A stretch of 64,000 bases of DNA from Rahnella variigena (GCF_003610915.1 NZ_NSDJ01000001.1:744001-808000); one strand, 5' to 3'; shown: positions 43,019 through 55,310, numbered from the stretch's first letter. Numbers and translations are program-made. The notes: generated from the letters alone by a model not told the origin.

Positions 43019-44230
43019 ATGATTCAACTCGACACCTACGGCACGCTCGTTGCCGCCACGTTGGTACTCCTTTTAGGACGAAAATGCGTCCAGTCGGTCA
43101 AATTTCTAAAGAAATACACTATTCCTGAGCCCGTTGCCGGCGGGTTACTGGTCGCTTTGCTGTTGCTGATTGCCAATCAGATGTTCGGATTGGAAATCGG
43201 CTTTGATATGTCCCTGAAAGAGCCCCTGATGCTGGCGTTCTTTGCGACAATTGGTTTGAATGCCAATCTTTCCAGCTTGCGTGCAGGCGGCAAATCTTTA
43301 TTTCTTCTGGTCTTTGTCGTGATCGGCCTGTTACTGATGCAAAACGCCATCGGTATCGGGATGGCGAAAATGCTGGGGCTTGATCCGCTGATGGGGCTGC
43401 TGGCCGGTTCGATTACACTTTCTGGCGGTCACGGAACAGGTGCGGCGTGGAGCAAGCTGTTTATCGAACGTTATGGCTTTGAAAACGCGACGGAAGTTGC
43501 AATGGCCTGCGCGACCTTCGGCCTGGTGTTAGGTGGAATTATCGGCGGTCCCGTGGCGCGTTATCTGGTCAGCCATTCTTCAACACCAAACGGCACACCG
43601 GAAGATGCCGCCGATCCCAGCGCATTTGAAAAACCGACCATCGGGCGAATGATCACCCCGCTGGTGATGGTGGAAACGATCGCGCTGATCGCGATATGTC
43701 TGATGGCTGGAACTTACTTTGCCAGCCTGCTTCAGGGGTCTGCCTTCGAAATTCCGACATTTGTCTGTGTTCTGTTCGTGGGTGTGATCCTGAGCAACGT
43801 CATGGCGTGGCTCGGTTTTTATCGTGTTTTCGACCGGGCCGTTTCAGTACTGGGTAATGTCAGCCTGTCATTGTTCCTGGCGATGGCACTGATGAGTCTG
43901 AAACTGTGGGAAATGGCGTCACTGGCTTTGCCGATGATGGCAATCCTCATCGTACAGACCATCGCGATGGCGCTTTACGCGATTTTCGTAACGTATCGCG
44001 TAATGGGCAAAAACTATGATGCCGCGGTACTGGCTGCCGGACATTGTGGCTTCGGGTTGGGTGCAACGCCGACGGCGATTGCAAATATGCAGGCGATCAC
44101 CAACCAGTTTGGTCCTTCGCATCTGGCCTTCCTGGTTGTGCCGATGGTCGGTGCATTCTTCATTGATATTGCGAATGCGATCGTCATTAAACTGTATCTG
44201 ATGCTGCCAATATTCCCGGCTTTCAGTTAA
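43019..44230 (+). CDS. gltS: Sodium/glutamate symporter GltS
   Basis: Na+-dependent glutamate uptake carrier of the inner membrane. The start MIQLDTYGTLVAATL follows a TGGAG site and gives 403 residues (E. coli 401). Two inverted halves with re-entrant loops are indicated by the repeated GSITLSGGHGTGAAW and AAGHCGFGLGATPTA segments. The whole protein is close to E. coli GltS. It is divergent from xanP as in E. coli, but its 3' neighbour is the inserted PTS permease rather than recG. Confidence 0.96.
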   Translation: MIQLDTYGTLVAATLVLLLGRKCVQSVKFLKKYTIPEPVAGGLLVALLLLIANQMFGLEIGFDMSLKEPLMLAFFATIGLNANLSSLRAGGKSLFLLVFVVIGLLLMQNAIGIGMAKMLGLDPLMGLLAGSITLSGGHGTGAAWSKLFIERYGFENATEVAMACATFGLVLGGIIGGPVARYLVSHSSTPNGTPEDAADPSAFEKPTIGRMITPLVMVETIALIAICLMAGTYFASLLQGSAFEIPTFVCVLFVGVILSNVMAWLGFYRVFDRAVSVLGNVSLSLFLAMALMSLKLWEMASLALPMMAILIVQTIAMALYAIFVTYRVMGKNYDAAVLAAGHCGFGLGATPTAIANMQAITNQFGPSHLAFLVVPMVGAFFIDIANAIVIKLYLMLPIFPAFS

Positions 44231-44231
44231 A

Positions 44232-44264
44232 AAAACAGGCACAGAAGTTTCGCTTCTGTGCCTG
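44232..44264. terminator. Terminator between gltS and the PTS permease
   Basis: Perfect 12-bp stem CAGGCACAGAAG / CTTCTGTGCCTG with a TTTCG loop. The longer T-run is on the minus strand (TTTTTTT), so it mainly serves the leftward gene, with a weaker GCCTTTC tail for gltS. Confidence 0.88.
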
Positions 44265-44285
44265 CCTTTCCTTCTGATTTATCGC

Positions 44286-45605
44286 TTACTGTGCTGCCTT
44301 TTCCGTAAACACCTCTTCCGCTTCAGCGGCTTTCTCCTGCGCCATCAGCTGTTTTTCATAAACCTTGAAAAACGGATAGTAAATCACCATCGAAAGCGCC
44401 ATCAGCATGACGACCAGAATCGACACTTTGAAATCCCAGCCCATTGCCCAGGCTGCGCCAATCGGCGCCGGAGATGTCCAGGGAACCAGTGAAATCATAT
44501 GCGGCAGAAGATCGGTTTTAACCGCAGTGTAGGCAATGACGGCATTCACCATCGGTGCCAGAAGGAAGGGGATGAAAAATACCGGGTTCATAACAATTGG
44601 CGTGCCGAAGATCACCGGCTCATTGATGTTAAAGCAGCTGGGAACCAGACTGAGTTTGCCCATTGTGCGCAGATGCGCCGACTTGCTGCGACAAAACAGC
44701 AACACCAGCCCGATGGTTGCGCCGGAGCCGCCGATAACGATCAGGAAATTCCAGAAAGCCTCAGTCATGATGTGCGTCATCGGTAAACCTGCGGCGAGAT
44801 CTGTCTGATTCAGGCCAAGGTTGGTTAACCAGAAAGCCTGCAACATGCCGGAAACGATGGCTGAACCGTGAATGCCGGCAAACCACAGCAGGTGGCAAAT
44901 CAGCACGGCGAGAAGTACCGCGGGCAGTGAGTCAGCGGCGGAAATCAGCGGTTCGAACAGCGCCATAATCGCCTGTGGTAACAGCATGTCAAACCCTGAC
45001 TGCACCAGCAAACTCAAAGGGAAAAGCGTCACCACTACCGCAATAATCGGGATCAGCAAATCGAATGAATGCTTAATGTTTGAAGGAACCTGTTCAGGTA
45101 AGCGTATGCCGATATTGTATTTTTTCAGCAGCCGCGTCAGCTCAGTCACATAAATCGCCACCAGAATGGCGGTAAATATGCCCACGCCACCCAGCGCGAC
45201 GGTCGACATTTTCTCATCAACCTGCGGCGCAGCAACCAGCAGAAAAGACATCAGCGCCAGCATCGCCGTCATAAACGGGTCAAGTTTGTAACTTCTTGCC
45301 AGATTGTAGGCAATCGATGCCGCGATGTAGATCGACATAATCCCCATCGTCATATTGAACGGCGTCAAAATTTGTACTTCATATTTAGCCGAAAGCGCCA
45401 GCCAGCCCCTGGCGAAACCCCACGAAGATTCAGGCGAGAATGGCGGGTGGACAAAAACCAGTAAAAATGAGCCGACAATCATAAACGGCATTGCTGAAAT
45501 GAAGCCGTCACGTACTGCCATGACGTGCCGTTGTGAGGAAAGCCGGGCAGCAAAAGGGCTGATCTTTAGTTCTATAAAGTTAAAGAGTGACTGGCTGATG
45601 CTCAT
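44286..45605 (-). CDS. Orphan PTS permease EIIC, cellobiose/diacetylchitobiose type
   Basis: Membrane subunit of a lactose/cellobiose-family phosphotransferase system, 439 residues, related to ChbC/CelB. About ten membrane segments are predicted. The family substrate-site motifs are intact: HLLWFAGIHG (238-247) and NINEPVIFGTP (326-336). No EIIA, EIIB, phospho-beta-glucosidase or regulator gene is nearby, so it must borrow EIIA and EIIB from elsewhere. It sits between gltS and recG, which are adjacent in E. coli. A LacI-type operator lies 73 bases upstream. The exact sugar cannot be read from the sequence. The ribosome site is weak (AAGG, about 12 bases upstream). Confidence 0.88.
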   Translation of the reverse strand: MSISQSLFNFIELKISPFAARLSSQRHVMAVRDGFISAMPFMIVGSFLLVFVHPPFSPESSWGFARGWLALSAKYEVQILTPFNMTMGIMSIYIAASIAYNLARSYKLDPFMTAMLALMSFLLVAAPQVDEKMSTVALGGVGIFTAILVAIYVTELTRLLKKYNIGIRLPEQVPSNIKHSFDLLIPIIAVVVTLFPLSLLVQSGFDMLLPQAIMALFEPLISAADSLPAVLLAVLICHLLWFAGIHGSAIVSGMLQAFWLTNLGLNQTDLAAGLPMTHIMTEAFWNFLIVIGGSGATIGLVLLFCRSKSAHLRTMGKLSLVPSCFNINEPVIFGTPIVMNPVFFIPFLLAPMVNAVIAYTAVKTDLLPHMISLVPWTSPAPIGAAWAMGWDFKVSILVVMLMALSMVIYYPFFKVYEKQLMAQEKAAEAEEVFTEKAAQ

Positions 45606-45675
45606 AATAATATTGGCCTTATGTTGAAGAGTTCAGACACGGTTGCCTTAATTATCATCAGTGTAGTGGCGGGGT

Positions 45676-45691
45676 GTGAAACCGGTTACCG
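45676..45691 (-). promoter_or_regulatory. LacI-family-type operator upstream of the PTS permease
   Basis: GTGAAACCGGTTACCG contains the perfect palindrome AACCGGTT with flanking GAAACCGGTTAC, the form recognised by LacI-family regulators of beta-glucoside genes such as AscG (TGAAACCGGTTTCA). Confidence 0.65.
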
Positions 45692-45836
45692 ACTTTGCCC
45701 CACTCTGTGAAGGTCATCAAATAACCAACGAAGAAAGCGGTTCAGCTGCGGTTACATTAAAATTTGCATGAATGTGAAGGCGCAAAAACATCATTTTTAA
45801 TAATGTTTCGACGATAAGAGAGAGTGGAGAAGGGGA

Positions 45837-47918
45837 TCAGGCGTTGGTGTATCTGACTCTTTCCGGCAGCCAGCGTTCTATCAATGCTTTGGCGTGATCC
45901 GGGAACTGCTGTTGCAGATAGCGCGCTATACGTTGTACGTCGGGGATCATTGCCTGGTCGCGTAACAGGTCCGCGACTTTAAACTCTGCACTGCCGGTCT
46001 GGCGTGTACCCAGTAATTCGCCCGGTCCGCGGATCTCTAAATCCTGCTGGGCAATGACAAAACCATCGTTACTGTCACGCAGTACCTGCAAACGTTTCTG
46101 CGCAGTTTTGCTCAGCGGCGTTTTGTAGAGCAGAACACAGTGAGAAGCCACGGCGCCGCGCCCGACGCGTCCGCGCAGCTGGTGTAACTGCGCCAGCCCT
46201 AAACGCTCCGGGTTTTCGATAATCATCAGGCTGGCGTTTGGCACGTCAACGCCAACTTCAATAACGGTCGTCGCCACCAGAAGTTGCACTTCGCCTTGTT
46301 TAAACGCCTGCATGACGGCCTGTTTTTCCTGCGCTTTCATGCGGCCATGCACCAGGCCGATATTGAGCGCTGGCAGGGCCTCTTTTAGTCCTTCCCAGGT
46401 GGCTTCGGCTGCCTGAGCCTCGAGCATTTCTGATTCTTCGATCAGCGTACATACCCAATAAGCCTGACGATTTTCCTGCTCGCAGGCACTTTTGACGCGG
46501 CTGATAATATCACTGCGGCGGGTATCGGGGATCGCGACGGTTGTCACCGGCGTACGGCCTGGCGGCAGTTCGTCGATCACTGACGTATCAAGATCCGCAT
46601 AGGCAGTCATGGCCAGAGTTCGCGGGATAGGCGTCGCCGTCATGATCAGCTGATGTGGATGGAACCCTTGTTGCAGGCCTTTCTCCCACAGCGCCAGACG
46701 CTGGTGTACACCAAACCGGTGCTGTTCATCAATGATGACCAGAGAAAGTGACGAGAACAAAACCTGCTCCTGGAAGATGGCATGCGTGCCCACCACCATT
46801 GAAACCTGACCGCTGGCAATCGCGTCTTGCTGCGCCTGCCGGGCTTTACCTTTTTGTTTTCCTGCCAGCCAGCCGACCTGAATTCCCAGCGGTTCAAACC
46901 ACTGACGGAAATTATTGGCATGTTGTTCGGCCAGCAATTCTGTCGGTGCCATTAATCCGACCTGTTGCCCCTGAGCGATAGCGCAGAGTGCTGCGAGAGC
47001 GGCCACCAGCGTCTTGCCTGAACCCACATCGCCCTGAACCAGACGCATCATCGGGTAGCTTTTCGCTAAATCCTGCTCGATTTCAGCCACCACGCGCTGC
47101 TGCGCACCTGTCGGGCTGAAAGGAAGAGAAGCGAGGAACTGCTTTTTCAGGCGATCGTCATGGTGCAACGGCAGTGCTTTATAACTTTGTGTACCGGCGC
47201 GAACGGCCAGCATACTGAGATTATGCGCTACCAGTTCTTCCATAATCAGGCGTCGCTGAGCAGGATGATGACCTTTCTCAAGATCGGCGAGCTGGATGTC
47301 TGGCGGCGGGCGATGCAGTAAATGCAGCGCCTGAGGAAGCGGGATCAGCGAACGGCTTAATTCTTCCGGCAATAATTCGGCGATAGGTACGGTATCGAGT
47401 AATTCTAAAGCCTGATCGGTCAGCTTACGCAATGTTGCCTGGCGAATACCTTCCGTTGTCGGATAAACCGGCGTGAGCGATTCCTGCAAAACCACTTCAC
47501 TGTTTTCACCCTGAATGCGGTATTCCGGATGGATAACTTCTGCGCCGATGGTGCCGCGTTTAATTTCGCCATACGCGGTGACACGACGGCCTGCGGCCAG
47601 ACTGTTTTTCATCGCGGCGTTAAAATTGAAGAACCGCAACGTCACCATGCCGGTGCCATCGCTTATCTGACAGGTCAGCATTCTGCGGCGGCCAAAACTG
47701 ATATCACTGCGCAGCACTTCGCCTTCTATGGTCGCGAAAATGCCAGGCTGTAAATCATTGATGGTGTAAAGGCGGGTGCGATCTTCATAACGCAAAGGCA
47801 GGTGAAGCAGTAAATCCTGAATAGTTTCAAGGCCGAGTTTAGCGAGTTTATCTGCCTGACTGGCTCCGACGCCGGAAAGCGACGTCAGCGGGATGGCGTC
47901 GAGCAGGCGGCCTTTCAT
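45837..47918 (-). CDS. recG: ATP-dependent DNA helicase RecG
   Basis: Monomeric double-strand translocase that remodels stalled replication forks and Holliday junctions. The 693 residues match E. coli. An N-terminal wedge/OB domain is followed by the SF2 helicase core with Walker A GDVGSGKT, the DEQH box (IDEQHRFGVHQR), TATPIPRTLA and motif VI QLRGRVGRG. Its start overlaps the trmH stop by four bases, so it is the last gene of gmk-rpoZ-spoT-trmH-recG. Confidence 0.97.
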   Translation of the reverse strand: MKGRLLDAIPLTSLSGVGASQADKLAKLGLETIQDLLLHLPLRYEDRTRLYTINDLQPGIFATIEGEVLRSDISFGRRRMLTCQISDGTGMVTLRFFNFNAAMKNSLAAGRRVTAYGEIKRGTIGAEVIHPEYRIQGENSEVVLQESLTPVYPTTEGIRQATLRKLTDQALELLDTVPIAELLPEELSRSLIPLPQALHLLHRPPPDIQLADLEKGHHPAQRRLIMEELVAHNLSMLAVRAGTQSYKALPLHHDDRLKKQFLASLPFSPTGAQQRVVAEIEQDLAKSYPMMRLVQGDVGSGKTLVAALAALCAIAQGQQVGLMAPTELLAEQHANNFRQWFEPLGIQVGWLAGKQKGKARQAQQDAIASGQVSMVVGTHAIFQEQVLFSSLSLVIIDEQHRFGVHQRLALWEKGLQQGFHPHQLIMTATPIPRTLAMTAYADLDTSVIDELPPGRTPVTTVAIPDTRRSDIISRVKSACEQENRQAYWVCTLIEESEMLEAQAAEATWEGLKEALPALNIGLVHGRMKAQEKQAVMQAFKQGEVQLLVATTVIEVGVDVPNASLMIIENPERLGLAQLHQLRGRVGRGAVASHCVLLYKTPLSKTAQKRLQVLRDSNDGFVIAQQDLEIRGPGELLGTRQTGSAEFKVADLLRDQAMIPDVQRIARYLQQQFPDHAKALIERWLPERVRYTNA

Positions 47919-48613
47919 CTTTTTTTAACCGTCATTTGCATCGCAGACCACCATTCGTCATCGGCAACAATCTGGCCGTGATCGTCAATGAAAGGGCGTG
48001 GAAGTTTCTTGCGCTTCGCCACATTCGACAGCACCGGATAGCCACCTTCAAACAGCAATCGCTGCTGCTCTTTCTCGCTCAGCAGGCTGGTTTCGCGGCG
48101 ATACAGACCGGCGTTTTCCCGCTGGCGCTGTGCTTCGTACAGGATAAGTGCTGAGGCGACAGATACGTTCAGAGATTGCACCATCCCGATCATCGGAATG
48201 ATGATATCGCTGTCCGCGAGAGCTAAAGCTTCTGGAGTGATACCCGTTTTTTCTTGTCCGAGCAAGATACAGGTCGGACGGGTGTAATCAATGGCACGGA
48301 AATCGACAGCTTTTTCAGAAAGATTCGTAGCGAGTATTTGCATACCCTTCGCCTTCATTTTAGCGACGGCTTCCTGAATGGTTTTGTGTGTTTTGACCTG
48401 AACCCAGCTGTTGCTGCCCGCCGCCGAAGAGACCAGTGTTTTCATTCGGGTGGTAGGCCAGACGGCATGGATTTCATGAACGCCGACGGCGTCTGCCGTG
48501 CGAATGACGGCAGAAACGTTATGCGGTTTATGCACCTGTTCCATGCAGACCGTCAGGTCTGGCTGTCGGGCCGCAAGCATTTCGCGGATACGCGCATAAC
48601 GTTCTGGGGTCAT
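47915..48613 (-). CDS. trmH: tRNA (guanosine-18-2'-O)-methyltransferase TrmH
   Basis: SPOUT-class enzyme that methylates the ribose of G18 in the D-loop. It has 232 residues (E. coli 229). The knot-forming motifs are visible: NVSAVIRTADAVG (motif 1 with the catalytic arginine), CILLGQEKTGI (motif 2) and IPMIGMVQSLNVSVASALIL (motif 3). It starts five bases after spoT and overlaps recG by four. Confidence 0.96.
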   Translation of the reverse strand: MTPERYARIREMLAARQPDLTVCMEQVHKPHNVSAVIRTADAVGVHEIHAVWPTTRMKTLVSSAAGSNSWVQVKTHKTIQEAVAKMKAKGMQILATNLSEKAVDFRAIDYTRPTCILLGQEKTGITPEALALADSDIIIPMIGMVQSLNVSVASALILYEAQRQRENAGLYRRETSLLSEKEQQRLLFEGGYPVLSNVAKRKKLPRPFIDDHGQIVADDEWWSAMQMTVKKR

Positions 48614-48618
48614 AACAA

Positions 48619-50727
48619 TCAGTTTCGGTTGCGGGTAACTTTAATGACGTCCGGCATGATACGAATTTTACGCATGATATTCGCCAGATGAACGCGGTCG
48701 CGAGTCGTCAGGCGGATAAAGGCGCTGTAGACGCGACCGTCTTTTTCTTCGGTGCTCAGGCTCTGAATGTTCGACTGAGCAGCATTAATTGCTGCTGTCA
48801 GGTTCGCCAGTGCGCCCTGATGGTTGAACATATCGACTTTGATTTCGGCGATAAATTCCTGATCCGTTTCCTGATGGTCATCCCAGTCAACGGCCATGAA
48901 TTTCTCAGGTTCTTTCTGATAGCCACGAATATTACGGCAGGACTCATGGTGGATAACCAGACCTTTGCCCGGGCTGACGTGCGCAATAATCGGGTCACCC
49001 GGGATCGGACGGCAACATTTTGCGAACGTGATCAGCACGCCGTCTGCGCCTTTAATCGGCAGGTTACGCGTGCCTGACGATGCCATTGATGACTGATCGC
49101 CCATCAGATTTTTAGCAACCACCACGCTCATCGCGTTACCGAGACCGATTTCAGCCAGCAGATCATCCATCGCCACGAGCTTCATGCGATCCAGCTCGTT
49201 TTTAATGTTTTCTGGCGGAATATCTGACAGTTTTTTACCGGCACCCAGCGCGTGATTCAGCAGACGACGACCCAGCGAAACGGAATCATCACGTTTCAGG
49301 TTTTTAAGCATCTGGCGGATTTTGGCGCGAGCGCGTGAGCTGACGACAAAGTTCAGCCAGGCAGCGTTCGGGCGGGCACCCGGAGCGGTAATGATTTCGA
49401 TAGTCTGACCGCTGGTGAGCGGTTGTGAAAGCGGATAAGGCTGGCGGTCAACGCGCGCGCCGACACAGGCATGGCCGATATCGGTATGCACGGCGTAAGC
49501 AAAGTCGACCGGCGTCGCGCCCGCAGGCAATTCGACGATACGACCTTCCGGCGTAAAGACATAAATCTCATCCGGGAACAGATCCGATTTCACACTCTCG
49601 ATAAATTCAAAGGAGTTACCTGCGCTTTGTTGCAGCTCAAGCAAACTCTGCAACCAGCGTTGAGCGCGGATCTGCGCCGTCGTGCTGGTTTCACTGTTCT
49701 CTTTATAAGCCCAGTGAGCGGCAACCCCCATCTCTGCCATCTGATCCATATCTTCAGTACGGATCTGCACTTCAACCGGCACGCCGTGCGGGCCGATAAG
49801 TGAGGTATGCAAAGATTGATAGCCGTTGGCTTTTGGGATTGCGATGTAATCTTTGACCCGACCCGGACGCGGTTTGTAGAGGCTGTGAGCCTGCCCTAAC
49901 ACGCGATAGCAGGTATCGAGGTCTTTAACGATCACCCGGAAGGCGTAGATATCCATGATGGAATGGAAACGCTGTTCCTTGAGGTGCATTTTGCAATAGA
50001 TAGAGTACAGGTGTTTTTCGCGACCACTGACACGGCACTGAATACCGGCTTCGGTTAAACGGCCTTCTATCTCAGAGAGGATTTTTTGGATCATCTCTTT
50101 ACGGTTACCACGCGCGGCTTTCACCACTTCTTTGATGACGCGATAACGGTTTGGATAGAGTGCTTCGAAGCCCAGCTCTTCGAGCTCGGTTTTCAGGTGA
50201 TGAATACCCAAACGGTGTGCCAGCGGGCTGTAAATTTCCAGCGTTTCGCGGGCAATGCGGCGACGTTTATCCGGGCGCAAAGAGCCCAGCGTGCGCATGT
50301 TATGGGTACGGTCAGCGAGTTTGATCAGAATGACGCGGATGTCTTGCACCATCGCCATGACCATTTTGCGGAAGTTTTCCGCCTGCGCTTCTTTCTTATC
50401 GCGGAACTTCAGCTTGTCTAACTTTGAAACGCCTTCAACCAGCTCAGCAACGCTCTTGCCAAACAGTTGTTCCATATCCTGGTAAGTTGCAGGCGTGTCT
50501 TCGATAACGTCGTGTAATAACGCCGCCATCAGAGTCTCATGATCGAGCCTCATTTCAGCCAAAATACAGGCCACGGCCACCGGGTGAGTAATATACGGCT
50601 CACCGCTGGAACGTGTTTGCCCCTCGTGCGCATCCCGCGCCACGAGGTAAGCCTGCACGAGGCGCTTAATTTGCTCCTCCGGCAGGTATTTTTGAATCAG
50701 TTGATTCAGGCTTTCAAAGATATACAA
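48619..50727 (-). CDS. spoT: Bifunctional (p)ppGpp synthetase/hydrolase SpoT
   Basis: Degrades and, under fatty acid, carbon or iron limitation, makes ppGpp. It has 702 residues, equal to E. coli. The hydrolase HD motif is intact (LHDVIED, His72-Asp73 with Glu76-Asp77), followed by the synthetase domain (IAIPKANGYQSLHTSL, VEVQIRTEDMDQMAE), TGS (about 388-450) and C-terminal zinc-finger-like and ACT domains. It follows rpoZ by 19 bases, the usual gmk-rpoZ-spoT order. Confidence 0.98.
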   Translation of the reverse strand: MYIFESLNQLIQKYLPEEQIKRLVQAYLVARDAHEGQTRSSGEPYITHPVAVACILAEMRLDHETLMAALLHDVIEDTPATYQDMEQLFGKSVAELVEGVSKLDKLKFRDKKEAQAENFRKMVMAMVQDIRVILIKLADRTHNMRTLGSLRPDKRRRIARETLEIYSPLAHRLGIHHLKTELEELGFEALYPNRYRVIKEVVKAARGNRKEMIQKILSEIEGRLTEAGIQCRVSGREKHLYSIYCKMHLKEQRFHSIMDIYAFRVIVKDLDTCYRVLGQAHSLYKPRPGRVKDYIAIPKANGYQSLHTSLIGPHGVPVEVQIRTEDMDQMAEMGVAAHWAYKENSETSTTAQIRAQRWLQSLLELQQSAGNSFEFIESVKSDLFPDEIYVFTPEGRIVELPAGATPVDFAYAVHTDIGHACVGARVDRQPYPLSQPLTSGQTIEIITAPGARPNAAWLNFVVSSRARAKIRQMLKNLKRDDSVSLGRRLLNHALGAGKKLSDIPPENIKNELDRMKLVAMDDLLAEIGLGNAMSVVVAKNLMGDQSSMASSGTRNLPIKGADGVLITFAKCCRPIPGDPIIAHVSPGKGLVIHHESCRNIRGYQKEPEKFMAVDWDDHQETDQEFIAEIKVDMFNHQGALANLTAAINAAQSNIQSLSTEEKDGRVYSAFIRLTTRDRVHLANIMRKIRIMPDVIKVTRNRN

Positions 50728-50746
50728 GTGAGATCCGTTTCGTTAA

Positions 50747-51022
50747 TTAACGACGGCCTTCAGCGATGGCAGTCACTGCCTGAATCTCTGCGGCTTCCTG
50801 CTCTTGTTGCTCCTGACGGTCACGAACGTCGAGGATCTGATTAGTGATCAGGCCTTCTTCGATTTCGCGCAGGGCAATAACGGTGAATTTATCGTTTTCT
50901 TCAGCGACCAGTGGATCTTTACCACCAGATTGCAGCTGGCGTGCGCGACGAGCAGCCACCAACACCAGGTCAAAACGGTTACCAATTTTCTCAACAGCGT
51001 CTTGAACAGTTACGCGTGCCAT
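50747..51022 (-). CDS. rpoZ: RNA polymerase omega subunit
   Basis: Small subunit that helps assemble beta' and forms part of the first ppGpp site. It has 91 residues, as in E. coli, with [20 protein letters not shown] at the N-terminus, the conserved AARRARQL, and a glutamine-rich tail. It follows gmk by 54 bases. Confidence 0.98.
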   Translation of the reverse strand: MARVTVQDAVEKIGNRFDLVLVAARRARQLQSGGKDPLVAEENDKFTVIALREIEEGLITNQILDVRDRQEQQEQEAAEIQAVTAIAEGRR

Positions 51023-51076
51023 ATATGTGCTACTCCACAGGGTGACGAAAGACTGGGCATAATACTGAAAGTGACT

Positions 51077-51709
<633 letters not shown>

Positions 51710-51840
51710 TCAACTGAATGGGTTGATAGGAAGTATGCGAAGAGTGATCTCTCGCACAGTATACACGCTCGCCGCATTCGGTGCAGTGCCCAGACGTATT
51801 TCATCGCAACTTCGCACGGGAAAATAGCCTTTCTTTGTAG

Positions 51841-53673
<1,833 letters not shown>

Positions 53674-53688
53674 GCTATAAAAACCGGG

Positions 53689-54306
53689 TTAATGGTCCGA
53701 ATGCGGATAATTGAAGACAGGCAATCCAAGGCGGAACCGTAATGCAATCAGGCGAGCAATAAACCCGACCAGCAGGGTAATGATTACCACCAGATTGTGT
53801 GGCAACGAGAAATATTGCAGGCCGATATACACCCAGGCAGAGGCAAATGAAACGCCTGCATATATCTCTTTCTGGAAGACCAATGGGATCTGATTACACA
53901 TCATGTCCCTCAGGACGCCACCGAAAACGCCGGTGATGACTGCGCAAACCGAAGCGATGATAGGACCATGTCCCATATCGAGCGCCACTTGTGTCCCGAT
54001 AATAGAAAACACCACCAGCCCCAGCGCATCCAGTACCAAAAAGAGCCGCCGCAGGTGTTGCATAAGCGGTGCAAGCCAGGTGGTCATGAGTGCGGCGACG
54101 GCCACAATGACAATGTATTCCGGATGCTTAACCCACCCCAAAGGATAGTGCCCCAGCAGCATATCGCGGACAGAGCCGCCACCAATTGCCGTCGCTGATG
54201 CGATAATAATGACGCCAAAGGAGTCCATTTTACGCCGTCCGGCAGCAAGAGCACCGGTCATGGCCTCTGCGGTGATCCCAATAATATAAAGAACAGTGAG
54301 TAACAT
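53689..54306 (-). CDS. yicG: Inner-membrane protein YicG (TRIC/UPF0126 family)
   Basis: Membrane protein of 205 residues, equal to E. coli, made of two related halves of three or more helices. The conserved glycine-rich segments [16 protein letters not shown] and [18 protein letters not shown] mark the two halves. It is related to trimeric intracellular cation channels; the physiological role in bacteria is uncertain. It converges with ligB, 15 bases apart, as in E. coli. In E. coli dinD comes next; here tetR-fabF lies between. Confidence 0.93.
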   Translation of the reverse strand: MLLTVLYIIGITAEAMTGALAAGRRKMDSFGVIIIASATAIGGGSVRDMLLGHYPLGWVKHPEYIVIVAVAALMTTWLAPLMQHLRRLFLVLDALGLVVFSIIGTQVALDMGHGPIIASVCAVITGVFGGVLRDMMCNQIPLVFQKEIYAGVSFASAWVYIGLQYFSLPHNLVVIITLLVGFIARLIALRFRLGLPVFNYPHSDH

Positions 54307-54580
54307 CGATGTGCGCCAGACGAATCAGTAATGAGAAAGCGATAGCCGCGTAGAGTAATGAGTTTCCCATTGTCTCTCGACTGAGTTTTTCTTTTGCATT
54401 GATTTTGAAATTACTAAATCTAATGCGATTACCCATGAAACTTGCCTGTGTAAAAGGATGGGTAAGAATAGCGTATTATTTTAGATTAGAAAAATTGCAA
54501 TTGCTCGTTACTTTAACCTTCCTTTTACTCTTTATGTACGCCCGACATTCTTATCAGAGGTGAATTTTCTCTGTTTATAA
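54307..54580. other. AT-rich intergenic region between yicG and the TetR gene
   Basis: No credible gene was found. The stretch is AT-rich (for example around 54475-54500) and presumably holds the divergent promoters of yicG and the TetR gene. No clear terminator, repeat or insertion scar was recognised. Confidence 0.5.
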
Positions 54581-54604
54581 GTTACGATTATTTAAAATCG
54601 TCAC
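54581..54604 (+). promoter_or_regulatory. Inverted repeat upstream of the TetR gene (candidate operator 1)
   Basis: Half-sites GTTACGAT and ATCGTCAC, seven of eight positions complementary, with an eight-base AT spacer. It begins 68 bases and ends 45 bases before the TetR start codon. A second copy with the same 8-8-8 layout lies before fabF. Confidence 0.6.
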
Positions 54605-54648
54605 TCATTGACGCACTGCATAATAGTTTTATCTGCCCGGAGGCGTGT

Positions 54649-55269
54649 ATGAAACCCGATATTCCGGTTGCGTTAACACAGCGTGGACCTGCCGGGCACG
54701 AACGGCGTGAGCAAATCATTGATGCTGCTTTCGAGCACTTTCGCCTTTATGGGTTTGCCAAAACGTCGGTTGCCGATCTGGCAAAATCGATTGGCGTTTC
54801 AAGTGCTTATATCTATAAGTTTTTTGAGTCTAAACAGGCTATTGGCGAGGCCATTTGCTCGCAGCGCGTTGGGCAGATAGATGAAGCACTCCTGTTGATT
54901 GCACAAAGCGACCAAAGTGCGACTCTGCGCCTGAGATCTATTTTTAAAACGCTGCTGACACGTAGTCTGGATCTCTTTTTCCAGGATCGTAAATTACATG
55001 ATCTGGCCGCGACAGCAGCGGCTCAGCAATGGAAATCGACACTAAATCACCGGGCAATGATGTACAGCATTGTTGAGAAAGTGGTCACAGACGGGCGCGA
55101 ATCTGGTGAGTTTGAGCGTAAAACGCCGCTTGATGAAGTTTGCATGGCGATCACCAGCGTGACCACGCCTTTTTCGCACCCATTGTTGCTGGAACAAAAA
55201 ACGCCGGAACAACTGGAAGAGCGCGTTCAGGCGATTACCAGCCTGGTTCTGCGCAGTTTGGCAAAATAG
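54649..55269 (+). CDS. TetR/AcrR-family transcriptional regulator
   Basis: One-component regulator, 206 residues, not recognised as a named protein. The TetR helix-turn-helix occupies about 20-65: ERREQIIDAAFEHFRLYGF, then TSVADLAKSIGVSSAYIYKF with the recognition helix SSAYIYKFF. The rest is a helical ligand-binding domain (about 75-205). It stands immediately upstream of and co-oriented with an extra fabF, 142 bases apart, and each gene is preceded by the same 24-base inverted repeat, suggesting autoregulation and control of fabF. The pair interrupts the yicG-dinD neighbourhood of E. coli. The inducer is unknown. Confidence 0.88.
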   Translation: MKPDIPVALTQRGPAGHERREQIIDAAFEHFRLYGFAKTSVADLAKSIGVSSAYIYKFFESKQAIGEAICSQRVGQIDEALLLIAQSDQSATLRLRSIFKTLLTRSLDLFFQDRKLHDLAATAAAQQWKSTLNHRAMMYSIVEKVVTDGRESGEFERKTPLDEVCMAITSVTTPFSHPLLLEQKTPEQLEERVQAITSLVLRSLAK

Positions 55270-55286
55270 CCATAACGAAATTTTTG

Positions 55287-55310
55287 GTTACGGGTTTACA
55301 AAATCGTAAT
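55287..55310 (+). promoter_or_regulatory. Inverted repeat between TetR gene and fabF (candidate operator 2)
   Basis: Half-sites GTTACGGG and ATCGTAAT around an eight-base spacer TTTACAAA. It shares GTTACG, the AT spacer with central TT-AAA pattern, and ATCGT with operator 1, and lies 101 bases before the fabF start. Confidence 0.6.
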
